This document shows, piece after piece, positions 10,670-23,456 of a stretch of DNA of 64,000 bases. A model generated the notes under the pieces. It saw only the letters and a program-made list of their open reading frames with translations. It searched no databases and was not told where the DNA came from. Position 1 is the first letter of the stretch; each line of letters starts with the position of its first letter. The position numbers and the translations under genes were made by a program. This stretch comes from Dolomedes plantarius (Eukaryota > Arthropoda > Arachnida > Araneae > Dolomedidae): positions 65,926,308-65,990,307 of the forward strand of contig OU015501.1 of the NCBI GenBank assembly GCA_907164885.2, in the 5' to 3' direction.

Positions 10670-13600
10670 TGTGCCAATGATTATGAAAGTGGCCTAAGTC
10701 AAGAATATAAAACAATAAGTTTATTATTTATTTCAAATTGCTTTCTTTTATATTAACGTAATCTGAAGCAATATTTGCAAAGTAGTAAAAATTAAACTAT
10801 TGAACTGATTTTGTTGTTGCGTCATTAAACATAATTCAGTTCATTTTGAAACTCAAACTTCAAATATCTTGGAACGAAAAATATATGACTTAGATCACTT
10901 TCATAATCACCGGTACATATATATGTACATGTTTGTGTGTGTACAAGGTCCTACAGTACCAGTAGAGATTATTACGATGTCAATAGGATTTAACTGTTAT
11001 TGTGTTATTTCTGATATTTGAGCAATGTAAGTATGACAGGAGTTTGTGCACTGAGAATCATTCACGTGATTATAAATATGCAAAAGTATACTTTGCTTAA
11101 ATAAAACAGGAATATTTATTTTTTTTTACACAAACAGAATATAGTTGAAATATGCACTCGTTTTAAAAGAAAATTTTTGTTTCTAATCCTTTCAAATGAG
11201 AGCTAAGATTCAGTAGTTACTTTGCAACATTGCTGAGAACACAACATATTTATTGAATAAAAACTTTGAAATGTATCTGAAAGTTTACTCAAAGAAGATA
11301 AGGGAAATAATATTGCCGTTAAGGAGTTAAAGAGGAATATGCCGAGTAACAGTGCGTATAAATTGTCTCTCTACATAAGATAATGCAGTAAAAAGAATTT
11401 TCAAAATAAATTTACTTTATGCTTACTAGTGTGTTGTTTATTGCTCCTTACCCGTTATTTTAAAGTTATTGATAAACACAATTCACTTCGGAAAATAAGA
11501 CTCGTGTTGTTAGAGTTATGCAACCAATAATAACAATGTATAAGCTTCAACTTTTTAAAAATATCATTAACTATTTTACATTATGTTATCACTTTAAATC
11601 TTATGAGTTCGAATAAATATGCTACCAGAATAAAATATTGAAAACCCCACAGAAAACGTTGGATAAAAGCCCTATTAATGTAGGAGTGGAATATCGAAGA
11701 TTCCTTCATTTATAAATGAAGGAATGATTACCTATGATATCTTGCATGTTGTTAGAAATTCTCTTTGAACAGAATGACAAATGAGTAACAGCTTAGAAGC
11801 AGGATATGCGACCTCTCGATCACGATAAGTATATGTCATGCAGTGTAATGTGATCTTCTGTAACAAGGTAGCACGAGACAAACCTTCTTTCTGTTATTTA
11901 CTCCCAATTCAGTAGAACTGGGCTTCCAAACACTCGTAAGTAATTTTAGCCTCGGCTTATAAGCAATGCAGCGAAATAAAATTTTAGGAGCATCATAAGT
12001 CTTTATAAGAATTATTGATCAAATTACTTTCTGCAGAGAAGTTTTATCATATATTCTTAGTTTCTTAACGATTATCATATTATTAAATAAACATTGCAGA
12101 ATTTTAAATTTCCAGATTTCATGCTTAGACCGTCAATTCCAATTTTCCTTGAAATATATTAATTGTTCAATTTTACATTCATGTTTGTTAAAGTACAATC
12201 GTCATCTTTTATAGTCTAAATAATTTTGTATAACTTATAAAAGAGACTCATAAATCAGAGAAATCTAGATATTTTTATAAGGACGAAACAAAACTTTTTT
12301 GCTCAAATTTACTCAAAATTTGTATTTAAAAATATTGAAGTTCACATGTGTTAGGTCAAGTATATTTTCTTTTGATTTTCAATCTATAGTCAACATTTAA
12401 TTTAATATTTAATTAATTGGTACGTTAAAAAATACGTTAAAAAATGTATCAACATTTTTAACGTAATAATACGTTAAAAAATGTTGATGAAAAAATCGTG
12501 TATTTCATAAAATAACTCGAAAGTATTGTGGTCGCAACTACGTACTGTGGTTATATAATTAATATGCAATGGAATTTTAGTATTTTTTACACATTGGAAA
12601 AGATATTAACTTAAACATTTTATTCTTTTTCATGGGTTATAAAATAGAGTTTCCTTTTTACAGTAATATTTAAGTTATGAATTTAATAGAAATTTACTCA
12701 TGTAATTGCCGATGATACTCAAAATTCTCATTACATAGGTTGCTAAACACCAGCCTTTTTTCAACTGCTTTTCTTTATATGTTGGACATCAAGCAACCCA
12801 AAACCCTTGCAAACACTGCATTGGACTGCCTCATTGAAGTGGCTTTGGAATAAGCAATCTTAGGGTATTTTTACCACTCAGCATCCTTGAGGAACCCATG
12901 GATTTAATCCAAGTTAGAGCAAAGAGATCCTTGTTGGTAATGCATGCTGTAGATTCACCTATTTTAACTTACATATAAGTACCCGTACACATAAGTACTC
13001 ATAAATTTGATTACTAGATAATTCTGTACCCTGACCTTCATTCTTTTTACCTATAAAATGAAGTTAAATAAAGCAAAACATATGCTCTTTTTGACTAAAT
13101 GGACTAATAAGCAATCCTTTTGTTTATTACATCATTATCAATATAAATCCATGCACAATGAAATTCTCTGGGCTTCGCAATGAATAATCAGAACATCTGT
13201 TTCAGTGTAGTGTAATATATTTGAAGATAAATAGATTTTCGATCTCATGATTTTTAACTTTCTACCAGATTACGTGTCGCCAAGGAAACAACGATAGATG
13301 AAATCCTTTTATATCGGTGAAAAGACATGAATTAATCTGTTGCTATCGGTTAGTTTGTTGTTCAGCGTACTCAAGAAATCGCACGTATTTCACAGGCTTT
13401 ATGATATATTATGATCATTTCAAAGAATAAGATCAGAGTTTGTTATAGTTTTTTATCTATGCATGATTTTAAATAGTTTTGTCACCAGCGATCCCACATT
13501 AATTTTTTTAAAAAGGATTACATTTACAATGATGACAATTCTTGAATAAAGCAACAGCTTAACCAGTTCTCTAGAGATAATGAAATGCCTCAGGATGTCT

Positions 13601-15085
13601 CTGAATTTTAAAAAGTTCCTCGTGATACAATTTTCCACTAGATGTATAAACAGTTCGTGGAATTTCACGACTGTTTAAATTACTTACAGGCATTCACCAG
13701 ACCAAAATATAGATAGTGTTCTATGTTCTTAAAAGCGTCTATTTCAATGCAATTTGTTTTTTCCGTAAAAGCTATAATTTGAATGAAAATGCGTTGCACC
13801 AACAAATAGGATATATTTCTGTTACATGCATGCTTACCATGTTATTCATATTCTCACTTTTCTATCTAAATCCAGAGCAGCCACACCTAAAGGAATCTAT
13901 GCAAATAAAGTAAATTTACTTTATTTTGAAACTTGTTATGGAAAAGTTAAATATTTTGAGAACAACTAGGAAGAAGAACCTTAAAATTGTTGTGGTAGTC
14001 AAGTTTCTTTTCATTTTTTTCTTGCTCTCATACACGCACTTGAGAAAGTATTTTAAAGCTGTTATTAATTGCTGAAATATAAGATGTTTCAAAATAGGTA
14101 CATCAATTTTTTCAATGAGATGAGTTGTGCAAGTTTCTTAAAGGCTTCTGCGTCTGAAATTGCATCCTCTTAAGCTTATTTATTTTGTTTTAAACACAAT
14201 AACAGTTTAAATTAGCCCGATTCTTTACACCTGAAGAATTTTATTGATTTTCCTTGATCATGTTCAAATTTAAATTGATTACTAACTTCAGAACATCTCA
14301 AATGCAATTAATCAGTATTGACGGCGTGGAAATTCATTTATCTTTATTATGTTTTTTGTCTTTATATATTAAGTCTTTTTCAAACGGGTTTGTAAATGCC
14401 GTTATCAACAATAAATGATTTTAAAAACATAAAAGAAATCTTATGAAGTTTTCTGAAAATTTTTAAACATGGTGTGACAAGTGGTGAAATGTAAAATCTT
14501 TATTTTAATGAGATACCGCATTTAATTACAGGGTAAAGCTTACTTGTCAAAATAATTCCTTGGTTTCACTGATTTCTATTGTTAATATATTTCTTTACTC
14601 CTCTTTCTATTTTTAGTTTTAAATATATTTGTATACACTTACTTGCAAATGAATATCATACTATTTTACGTATACTATTTTTTAATATTTTATTTTAGAC
14701 TGCAATTTTTACTTAGGTTTTATAACTGCAGTTTTACGCATGAAAATATTTCTCTTTGGTGTAAAGAAATCACACCAAAGCAATGCTCACTTTATCATGT
14801 GTAACGTCGAGTTAATCGTTGAATTCGTTTTAAACTTTTCCTGTTTGGGAAAATTAACTAAACTGCTGTTCCTTGAAATTGCAACACCAAGAAAGGTTAG
14901 TTGGATTGGCCCAAAATTCCGCAGAATTCTAGTTTGTCGAGGCAACTGCAAAAATTTAAATCTCTGCTTAAAAAAATACATATGATGTGGGCTCAATATC
15001 CACTTATATGCGACTCAGAATATATGGAAAAAAGGCCAGGTCTCAAACATTATATCTGTGGAATTCGGTTAATATTGCTTTTCTA
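10670..15085. other. AT-rich interval, no gene recognised
   Basis: Four kilobases with no convincing exon, TIR or domain. Small palindromes occur at about 11702-11721 (CCTTCATTTATAAATGAAGG) and a repeated TACGTTAAAAAA motif with inverted copies at about 12420-12485. A slightly GC-richer patch at 12780-12960 gives no frame. Confidence 0.5.
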
Positions 15086-15245
15086 GTTCGTGAATGTACC
15101 TCATCGTGCAACGAGACAACATTATGAACAGCTTATAGATTTTGTTGACAGCTGACAGAGTTGGGCTGACTGACAGAAGTGCATCATATGGTGATATTGC
15201 AGCACGCGCTGGGTTTATTGTTAGTACAATTATGTCTATGGAGGC
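15086..15245 (+). pseudogene. Fossil Tc1-like N-terminal DNA-binding fragment
   Basis: The plus frame reads VPHRATRQHYEQLIDFV, a stop-containing gap, then RVGLTDRSASYGDIAARAG and FIVSTIM. This lines up with the paired helix-turn-helix start of spider Tc1-like transposases (family pattern: basic MPRRR-type start, QLSEFERGRI, G-S-R-IA-R-GR, TV-RC-W). It is degenerate, contains a stop and has no attached catalytic domain. It is probably the 5' remnant of an old insertion. Confidence 0.55.
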
Positions 15246-15790
15246 ATATTGAAACAACATTCTATGCATGGTCGTTTTTTCTGACTGACCGATCTGTAAT
15301 TTCATTCATTTATTCACTGCAATGTCATCGGTCTAATATATTTCATTCCTGTAACTCAAGTCTATGTTGGTATTGTTAATTCAATGACCTTCAATGTTTA
15401 TTTGGGATACTAATAATATCCATAATCTTTGGTAATCCTAACAGATATCCTGACAACTAAACAATCGTGCCATATCAATGAACAAAATTATACATATTTC
15501 TTTCTACATTACTTTCCCAATACTGTTGTCTCTTTTATGATAGAGTTTCGGATATACCTATCTGAGCTTCTATAAGTATTTTTATTACGTTATAAAACCT
15601 CTTACACCAATTGTCCCAAAAATATCATTAAAAGGATTAAATATGGTAATGCTTTGAATAGCATATTAGTATGAATTTTCAAATTTGGGAATTTTTCTGC
15701 TACTGAAAACTAAGATAACTACTGAAGTTATGTTTTGAAATACCTGTAAATGATATAGGGATCCTGCGAGGACCTATAGAGGGTTTCGAA
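15246..15790. other. AT-rich interval, nothing recognised
   Basis: No frame or element end was identified before the start of the duplicated block. Confidence 0.5.
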
Positions 15791-15837
15791 TGATGATATA
15801 CCACCCAAATTTCTAGAAATCATTTACCAAATGAGAG

Positions 15838-16146
15838 GTACCATGAAAGAAAAATTAGGTGACCGAGCAATCCAAGGAAAAAGTGATACTTGCTGGTTAA
15901 AGAAGAAAGGTTGAACGATTTGGGTGTCTTGGGAATGACCTTTTTCCTTTTGATAGACAGGTACATGGGGTTTCTGTGAGAAGAAGATCAGATATGACTT
16001 GTTTCGTGTTCCAAAACCTCTCTGTTGTTCCACCGACTATTTATAGCACCAGCGATCCGTGTAAAACGAGATCATGAAGAGAATAAAATAACAGCCCAAA
16101 CAACAACGCTTAGAGTAAGGCCATTAGGACGCTCTACAATGCTTCC
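15838..16146 (-). pseudogene. Fossil Tc1-like transposase fragment (copy A)
   Basis: The minus frame contains QIVQPFFFNQQVSLFPWIAR and SPN. It aligns with the family segment seen intact at 61.8-62.3 kb (IVQRFFVNRQIELLPWPPRS, PD). Further upstream a VILFS..SRFT stretch with two stops matches the first-Asp motif VVFSDESRF. Many stops and substitutions show great age. It was already present before the segmental duplication, because copy B carries the same fossil. Confidence 0.6.
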
Positions 16147-16150
16147 TTAA

Positions 16151-18832
16151 CACTAGAACCGCGGGACTTTCGATATACCTAGAACCGCGGAGCGGGTCAT
16201 TTTGACCCTAGATTGTAAACTTATAAAATATGCACAAGCGCTTAATTTATTTAACTAAAACATTTTATTTTTTAAATAATAATCAATATTTCTCAGAATT
16301 TACATTAAATAATTTATATAAATCAAGAGGAATTAACTTAATTTTTACAAAATCGTATTATTTAAAATTTTATGTCCTTGAGCATAATAACATGCCTCTT
16401 TAAAAAAATATGACATAAATTTCCTAATTTCAATGGAAAACCAGAGTATCTCTTTTTAATATGTTTAGACATAATTTCAAAAAATTAAAATTAAAAATTT
16501 TATCAGTTACTAAAAATTTATCACTACTTAGTTTCACAGATTATAAAATCCAATTTACTGTATGCCTTTTGTACAAAACTGATTAATAAGTTTTGTACAT
16601 TTTCCACAAATGGGTGCTTTACATTTTGAACATATATCTAGAGTTTTATATTTACATTTCGAAATGCGGCATCGGACTCGTTTATGCCTAATTTTTGGTT
16701 GTCCATCGTTTTCATTGGTTGCTTCACATGCTCTTTTTGCCACCTTTTTATGTCGGAAGAGAACAAACTTTTCTCGCATTTCTTCAACCAAGTCTTGAAT
16801 GAATTGCCGTCTACTAATAGATTTTCCAGTTACAGCTTTATATAAAACCCAGGCATTGATTGCAGCAAGGTCCAAAATATTACAAAAAAATCTGCACCGG
16901 CCACCTACGTGAAGCAGACTTGACTGTAAATTTCCTTGCCATTTGTTCAATCACGTCCACACCGTATTTAGTTGGGTTGTAGAAAGCGATTGTATCAGGT
17001 AGTTTTTTTGGGTTATCTGCAATTTCTACGTTTGGATGGAGACCACTTAGCAACAAAACGTTTTTATCTTTTTTACCTTGATAAACAGTTAGACTCATGT
17101 CTTTATGGGTTAGTACCGTAGTCGAATACAATGTGGATTTTAACATTTTTACAGAGACTAGTATTTCTCTTCTTGAGCATTTTACAGTTCCTACAAGGCT
17201 GGTGTTTTTGGATTTCAATGCCTCTGCAAGCTTCAGTGTCGTGAAATAGTTGTTCGTAGTGACATTTCTACCTTTGTTCTCATATGGATTTATTAGTCGC
17301 AGCACTACATGTTCAGAAAGAGAAACGTTGTATGGACTTTGGTTATCTTTTCCAACATACGGGAGTCCATTTATCAGATATTATGAGTCAAATCTGCTGC
17401 CAACCAGAACTTGATTTCACACTTATCTGGTTTGTTTGGCATGTATTGAATAAACCTACACCTAGCTTTTGTAGGAAATAACTGTTCATCTAGAGTTACA
17501 TTAGGACCTGGTGTATAGTTAGTCTTTCAATTTTCCCTGAAACGATTCCAGATATAAGAAATAAGGGCAAATTTGTCTGTCTCTAGACGCTTTGATCTTG
17601 TTGATTTTATGCAGAAGCGTAAAAATCCCATTATTTCACGAAATTGGTCTCTTGACATTGTATTTTGGAAAAATGGTGGTCCTCAGTTCTTTGACCACAA
17701 GCTATCCAGTTCAAGTCCTTTTGCAAAATATATACCACGTGCATATAAAATTTATATAAAAGCATCTATTGCTTCTAATGTTATATTCCATTCTCCTTCC
17801 TGAATCTGCCGATGAGCATCATCTTCAGTACATTTCTTTATGTGTTTCAATATCCATTCATCTATAAAAAGTCTCCAAGCACTTGAAGGACTGTTGTCGA
17901 TAACATTGCGTTTAGCATGTGGTGTTGGGCTCCCGTACTTCTTTCAAAATATTACACTTTGATTTTCTTCCTCTTCGTTTGTTCCTAATTGAGCGACATT
18001 CCAAATTGTCCCATCTTTGCCATCTTCATTATTTCCAACTTTGAATGTTATTGTCGATTTTTTTCAAATTTCTTTGCGTGTGTGTATCTTTTCTTGGAAT
18101 GTTTGATTTTTATTTTTTATCAGATAAATTATCATCAGTATTGCGATGAGAAGGACCACGGATTGTTAGAGCATTGCCAGAGTCATCTTCACTTTAATTT
18201 TCTTCATCCGAATCCAAATTTTATTCATTAGCAGGCAGGTATTCATCCTCACTACTCAAAATCGAATCTTGAGAAACCTTCTTTTTCCGAACCTTCTAAA
18301 TTCTTTTCAGATAATTGTTTTAAATATTCTAAAGCTTCCTGAACAGCAAGATTATGGTGTTTTGACATAGTTTTTATACATATGCTAATTACAGAATAAA
18401 AAAAACTTCAAAAGGTCTTCTAAATATTCGCAGTAATTTTTCACTGCATTCCAACGTAGTTCGTGTTTCAAACCTAATATAATGACCTTGACTGAAAAAC
18501 CTTCACTATTCCCCCTTCTGGTACAGTCCATTTAAGGAATTCTAGGGTGGGGTAGAAGTATTTTACAGTTACAGTTCGAGAAATTGCATCTGTTTTCGTT
18601 ATTTGTGCATTAACATTTCTTACGGGTCAAATTGACCCGCTCCGCGGTTCTAGGTATAAGTGTTAATAATCGAAAAAATATTTATCTTAGGAATTTTTAA
18701 ATTTGGTAAATTGTTGTTCACCTTAAAATATTAAAAGTCATAAAAGGAATTTTTTTTTCAATCGATACTTTTCGCGTGGTGATAAATGAAACATCATTTT
18801 GGGTCAAATTGACCCGCTCCGCGGTTCTAGTG
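16151..18832 (-). mobile_element. piggyBac-family transposon with TTAA target duplication
   Basis: The left end is TTAA (16147-16150) followed by CACTAGAACCGCGG. The right end is CCGCGGTTCTAGTG followed by TTAA (18833-18836). Exact TTAA duplication and TIRs are diagnostic of piggyBac. The same locus in copy B (around 24760) reads CTTCCTTAAAAATG with no insert, so insertion postdates the duplication. A second TIR-like motif (CTAGAACCGCGGAGCGGGTC) lies just inside each end, at about 16179 and 18630-18655. Confidence 0.95.
16558..18368 (-). pseudogene. piggyBac (PGBD4-like) transposase pseudogene
   Basis: This would encode the DDD transposase that excises precisely at TTAA. The probable start ATG at 18366-18368 opens MSKHHNLAVQEALEYL and soon reaches an acidic region with stops. 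Better preserved sections are 16880-17305, with GRNVTTNNYFTTLKLAEALK and SLVGTVKCSRRE, typical of the DDE_Tnp_1_7 domain, and 16558-16950. The latter has NILDLAAINAWVLYKA and a C-terminal Cys-rich region (C-x3-C, C-x2-C, C-x2-C, C) ending QFCTKGIQ. The two sections are in different frames overlapping at 16880-16950, and the 17.3-18.3 kb part has several breaks. It is inactive. Confidence 0.88.
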
Positions 18833-19394
18833 TTAAAAATGCCGTTTCACACTGCATCTGCAAACAAGAATCCCGTTATCATGGCTGTCAAAAAGGAATA
18901 GTGTTAAAGTAATTGATTGCTTTCAAAGGGTGAATAGTAGTAAATATAATTATCCTCTTCCTTTTTTACCCTCACACAAGTAACAGACCAACAAAAAATA
19001 GCTTAGTCTCTGATTATTAGGCCTGAGATGCTTTGAAACTACTTGCTTTATGATGTAATTTATTTTAAACATAAAGCAAGTAGTACGCAATTTTACATAA
19101 ATATATGCAAAATTGTGTACATATTTTTTTCTGATCTCAACCTTCGAAACAATACTTTTTACAGCAACTTTTAATTAGTATACTCATCTATAGCATTTTC
19201 AAATACATTATACAAATAATTTAGAATATCACTTCATTTTTTTTATTTTATAAAATTTTATACAATGTAGATTCTTAAACATCTGAAATTAGACCCGGTC
19301 CACTAACACATAGGGGAATTCTTTAATTAGTATTTAGAATTTCAAAAGTGAAATTTGAAATATTTATCTACCATTTATTTAAATTTTATATTAA

Positions 19395-19688
19395 TTAAAA
19401 TTTCCTTCTAAGTATGAGAATTAGATGACACCTACTCAACAATTCTATTGTATAATAAAGGAGAAAATAAGTATGTACGTAATTCATTTTAAAACTATTT
19501 AACGAACTTTTACTTCGACAAATTCTCTTATAGTTTATAAAAGTCAGATTTTCAAAAAATATCAAAACTGCTGCGAAGATGTGCCAATCCATGCAAGTCT
19601 TTTCCAAGACAGCGAACTTTTCGATATTCTTTAAGAAACTATTGTCTCTCTCCGCTGACGCATTGGAAGTTGCTAATTTTAAAAACAC
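19395..19688 (-). pseudogene. Possible hAT dimerisation-domain fossil (copy A)
   Basis: A 97-codon open frame whose start, FLKLATSNASAERDNSFLKN, resembles the hAT C-terminal motif (pattern: L-x-P-x-S-S-A-x-A-E-R-x-F-S-x-L-K). The rest has no match I recognise. The same frame stays open in copy B with only a few substitutions, mostly reflecting recent duplication and not selection. It could be chance; no TIRs or 8-bp target duplications were located. Confidence 0.35.
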
Positions 19689-20414
19689 TTCGAGTTATAT
19701 GACCACATTTTTAAACCCTTAAATTCTGTAATACTGAGAATAAAATTGATTAGAATCTATTTTAAGCAAAAAATTGTTCGGAAATTTCTTTTTCAAAAAA
19801 TAGACTTTCTGAACTTTATTTTATATTTTATTGTATTTCTTCTGCAAATTCCCTGTATTAGAGCGAAATTAACGCTACATTTAATTTAAAATATGAAGTA
19901 ATACTTCATTCTTATAATGCAAAATTTTTTTCCAGATAGATTACAAAATTAAATATTAAAAAATATCCCCTACACATGTAAAAAAACTTCATTTGAAACC
20001 TTTTTGTAGCAAACTAATTTTAATCCTAACTATGTCAGGTAGTAGTTGTTATGAAGTCTTCAAACTTTTTATCTCGTAAAACTCAAAATCACAAAATACT
20101 GCAATTTTTTAATAAAACGAATGACAGCCACGTCCCAAATACCTTATAATTATTGGAAGAAAAGAATTAACTTTACACAAAAAGGATTTGTTACAGAATA
20201 TTTCGAATGATTTGCTTAATCATGTCAGTGATTTTGTAAAACTATGATACTAGATTTGACGGACCATTAAGTCTGGGAATCTGGTGAAGCCCCAGTGGAG
20301 GAGTTCATTTATAACAATCGAAAATTCTAGAAAACCACCAGGAATTTGATATCAGCTCTTTTTAACCACTGAGTTATATTTGAAACTAGAAACACGATTT
20401 GATATTCCTAAATT

Positions 20415-20420
20415 TTTATT
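20415..20420 (-). terminator. Polyadenylation signal AATAAA of His-rich copy A
   Basis: Plus-strand TTTATT gives AATAAA on the minus strand, about 51 bp past the TGA at 20471-20473. It is conserved in copy B. Confidence 0.75.
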
Positions 20421-20470
20421 GTATCCAATATCACATCATTACATTCATATAAATAGGAGCTAATATTTTA

Positions 20471-21144
20471 TCAGTGATTGTGCCCATGGTGATGTCCATG
20501 GTGATGTCCGTGATGATGTCCGTGATGATGTCCATGATGGTGATGATGGCCATGATGATGTCCATGATGGTGATGATGGCCATGATGATGTCCATGGTGG
20601 TGATGGTGTCCGTGATGGTGATGGTGTCCATGATGGTGATGATGTCCGTGATGGTGACCATGGTGATGATGATGACCATGGTGATGGTGATGACCATGAT
20701 GATGGCCGTGGTGATGTCCATGATGATGGTGGTGCTTAGCCATTATACCATCAACATCTTCACCTTTACAGCTTGTAAAAACAAGCACAGCGCAAAGAGC
20801 AACAAGAAGACCAACAGAAATTTTCTGCAATACATTATAAAAATTAATACTTTTTATATTATATAATACGGAATTTCAAAACTGAAACCAATATAAAACA
20901 ACAGACTTTAAACTTAACAACGGACTTATTTGCGTACAATGCAGTCATCTTTATAACCTCTTAAAACTTCGAAATATTAAATGTAAGAAAAATAATTATT
21001 AATATAAGTGTAATATAGATTTTTATGTAATTAAAGCTTGCACATCATAGATATCTCTACGAATTTTGTTTGATAAAGTATATGTAATAATTTACCAATT
21101 ACACACAATTCTTAAATGCATAGAAATTAATTTACCATGTTCAT
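20471..21144 (-). CDS. Secreted histidine/glycine-repeat protein, copy A
   Basis: Two-exon gene, about 120 residues. Exon 1 codes ATG AAC ATG (21136-21144), then a GTAAAT donor. The intron is 20825-21135 (311 bp) with acceptor TATTGCAG. Exon 2 runs from 20824 to the TGA at 20471. The protein starts MNM then KISVGLLVALCAVLVF (signal peptide), TSCKGEDVDGIMAK, then uninterrupted HHHG, HHHHHG blocks to the end. It is probably secreted. Runs of His separated by Gly are expected to bind Zn, Cu or Ni ions. Zinc-loaded His-rich proteins are known from spider fangs, so a cuticle-hardening role is one candidate; an antimicrobial or metal-buffering role is another. The single basic residue before the repeat may be a propeptide cleavage site. 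The start was chosen because the upstream TATA box, ATG and GT donor line up, while the AUG-less open frame begins at the acceptor. Confidence 0.85.
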
Positions 21145-21214
21145 TTTCCTTTGAGAGTCGAAACACTGCTCGAAAGCTGTAGTTGAGATGATGCTTTAGC
21201 ACTATGTTCACTGC

Positions 21215-21222
21215 TTTATATA
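21215..21222 (-). promoter_or_regulatory. TATA box of His-rich copy A
   Basis: TATATAAA on the minus strand, 71 bp before the ATG, implying a short 5' leader of about 40-45 nt. It is identical in copy B. Confidence 0.75.
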
Positions 21223-21891
21223 CAAATTCGTGAAGAAAAATCATTTCCACTGTGATCCACTTGATACGCTTTGATGATTTTTATTACACCAAGCAAGATG
21301 AAAAAGGGGCACAGGTAGAGAGATTCCTACCGGTGACCATTTTTGATCTTGCTTGATGAAAATAAAATAGATCAAATATTTTTTAAGTAAGTGTTTCACA
21401 TGAAAAAGTATAATTACAAAAAGTCACTAAAATCACAAATGTTGAAAATAATGGATTATGATTTTTAGGATATTTTGCTAGCAGGATTTTTTATATGTGT
21501 TCAATAAACGAAAATGTTAACTTAATTTTTACTGGTTATTTTAAATTTTGTAAACCCCTTATTTATTATAACTGGTAGTTTTAGATTAGTTTGGAGTTAA
21601 AATGTTCTGGTGGTAACATAAATCTTAGTCTTTGATTTCATAAATTCTTAATTTGGACGTTTGTTGTATTCACACAGTAGTATGATAGATCTAACTCTAA
21701 GGGATCGTTTTTATTGTTTTGCCCACACTATAGAAATGGCTAAATAGAAATGATTGTATTCTGACTAGATCCTTTAAAATTTTGTGTAATTTACATTATT
21801 TATTCAGAATCGGATTTGTTTTTAATATGAAACGTTTTTGTCTTAGATAATTAATAAATTATATAAATATATATATAGAGAGAGGAGAGGA

Positions 21892-23033
21892 GGGTATTAT
21901 GGAATAGTCGGGTAATATGAAATACCGAGGTTTCGGCTCTTTTTGGTGCTGCTAACATGTGGAAATACCATTAACTACTCAAGAAAGGCTCCCATGATGC
22001 AGTGCACTGAGAGTTGACCTCTTGTTGTTGTCGTACCACTCGCTACAGAACAAAGAGTGTTTTGTGATTTTCAAAAGTTTTTGCAGGTAAGTTTTCAAAC
22101 ATTTCAACCTATTAGTACACATGTGAATTGAACATTGATGTTAAACATAATGTACACTAAAATAATTGTAGTTTGTTATACTGTGGTTGTTTTTAAGCTG
22201 ACAATGTTTTGTCCATCAGTTTAAAGGTTTATTTTCCATGATGTAGTGTCGGGTATTATGGAATACCACGTATTCCATAATCCCCTCAGAGGCAAGAAAG
22301 CTGGATCTGCTGCAATAACCTACTCCCCATATAAAAATAGAGTTAGAGGGTGAACTGAAAGAAAAGGACATAAATATGGAACCAGAAGCTTAAAAAAGAA
22401 AATAAACCGAACATTTAAATACCCCCTGTTAAGAAATTAAACTTAGACCAACCTTCTAGACCTAAACCTACTAGTGATTACTCCTGTGTAAGCAGCGATG
22501 AATCGTTCCATTCTGATGTATCATCTGTAATGGACTACATGCCATCAACTAAAGAACCAGAAAACAAAGACGCTGAATATATCATGCGTAAAGGAAATTT
22601 CTCTGAAGATCAAAGAGCGAAAAATTTTGATTCAATGCTTCAGCTGTTCTCTGTGGGCTCTCCTTGACTGTACCGGAGCAGAGAAAGAAAATTATGTCTG
22701 TGACTTTTGTAAATAGACCACAAGCAGAAATGACATGCACATAATCTTAAAAATATAGTTTTTATACATAAAAATGACTATGTTTTATGAAGTCTAATTA
22801 GTCTTTCAACGGTTTAAACCGCCTATTCCATATTAACCGACTATTTCACATTAACCTCCATTTGTACCTTTTTTTAAAATATTTTTTTTTAAACAAAAAA
22901 ATAAATAGTATTATTTTGCGAGTGACAGTTTATTATAATTACTTATAGTATGTATTCATGATGATTTCGGGGATTTTTATTCAAAAACCAGTAAAGTAAT
23001 TTTTAGAAATGTAAATGGTATTCCATAATACCC
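21892..23033 (+). mobile_element. pogo/Tigger-like element, partly deleted
   Basis: The left end GGGTATTATGGAATA and right end TATTCCATAATACCC form inverted repeats, inserted in a TA-rich tract (TA follows at 23034). Copy B has only (TA)n at the corresponding spot (27845-27945). An internal palindrome of the same terminal sequence lies at about 22251-22284. The coding remnant inside has only the C-terminal tail of a transposase, so the element is non-autonomous. Confidence 0.8.
22430..22716 (+). pseudogene. C-terminal tail of a pogo-like transposase
   Basis: Frames read SDYSCVSSDESFHSDVSS followed by a charged linker. After a frame change comes CSLWALLDCTGAEKENYVCD and FCK then a stop. The C-x-x-W...C-x-G...Y-x-CD-x-C pattern is the zinc-binding-like tail seen in many arthropod pogo/Jerky-type transposases. 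Helix-turn-helix and DDE domains are absent, consistent with internal deletion. Confidence 0.6.
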
Positions 23034-23456
23034 TAAATATATATATATATATATGTATGTAAAATCCTTTTCACTCTTTTTTTCTCTTTGTTTATTACAA
23101 TTTAATATTTGCATTTGGTAGTTAAACTTCATTAATTGATTAATTATGTTAATAAAAGCAACTTGGTAGCGGAAAGGATTTAATACTCTATCATTTGTCC
23201 AAAGTTAAAGATACTGTAACCCCTGAACTACGGAGCTTATTATTTCTCACGTCACGTGTTCGAACTTTATATGGTCGTAATTATGTCATTGTATCTCTCA
23301 TAGATGTATCGTGAAATTTTTATTCCATGTCTCATAAATATGATGTTTTCTTTTGGGAATAAATCCACGGTAAGGTGCTTCATCTTGTTAGTGATGACAT
23401 ACGAGCCAAATTTCGAGAAATCATTTACCACCTGTGTTCTATGAGAGGTAAATTAA

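Larger units (their letters stand above)
15790..23390. repeat. Tandem segmental duplication, copy A
   Basis: This block is repeated head-to-tail as copy B. It starts with the motif CCAAATTTCTAGAAATCATTTACC near 15805 and ends at ATCTTGTTAGTG near 23390. Subtracting its two private insertions (16151-18832 and 21892-23033) leaves about 3.8 kb, agreeing with copy B minus its own insertion. Flanking landmarks such as GGCCATTAGGACGCTCTACA, the His-rich gene and TGATAGATCTAACTC keep the same order in both. Identity looks around 95% or better by eye. Confidence 0.93.

Noticed and set aside
15069..15305. Minus-strand 78-codon frame
   Set aside because: Antisense to the degenerate Tc1-like N-terminal fragment.
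20431..20721. Minus-strand Ile/Thr/Met-rich frames over the His repeats
   Set aside because: Frame-shifted readings of the same repeat. The His/Gly frame alone has the signal peptide, splice site and stop.
20474..20866. Long plus-strand frame rich in Met/Val/Ser (and similar ones at 3529-3732 and 26418-26852)
   Set aside because: They are antisense readings of the His/Gly repeat (ATG/GTG triplets complementing CAT/CAC) and lack promoter, signal or conservation of their own.
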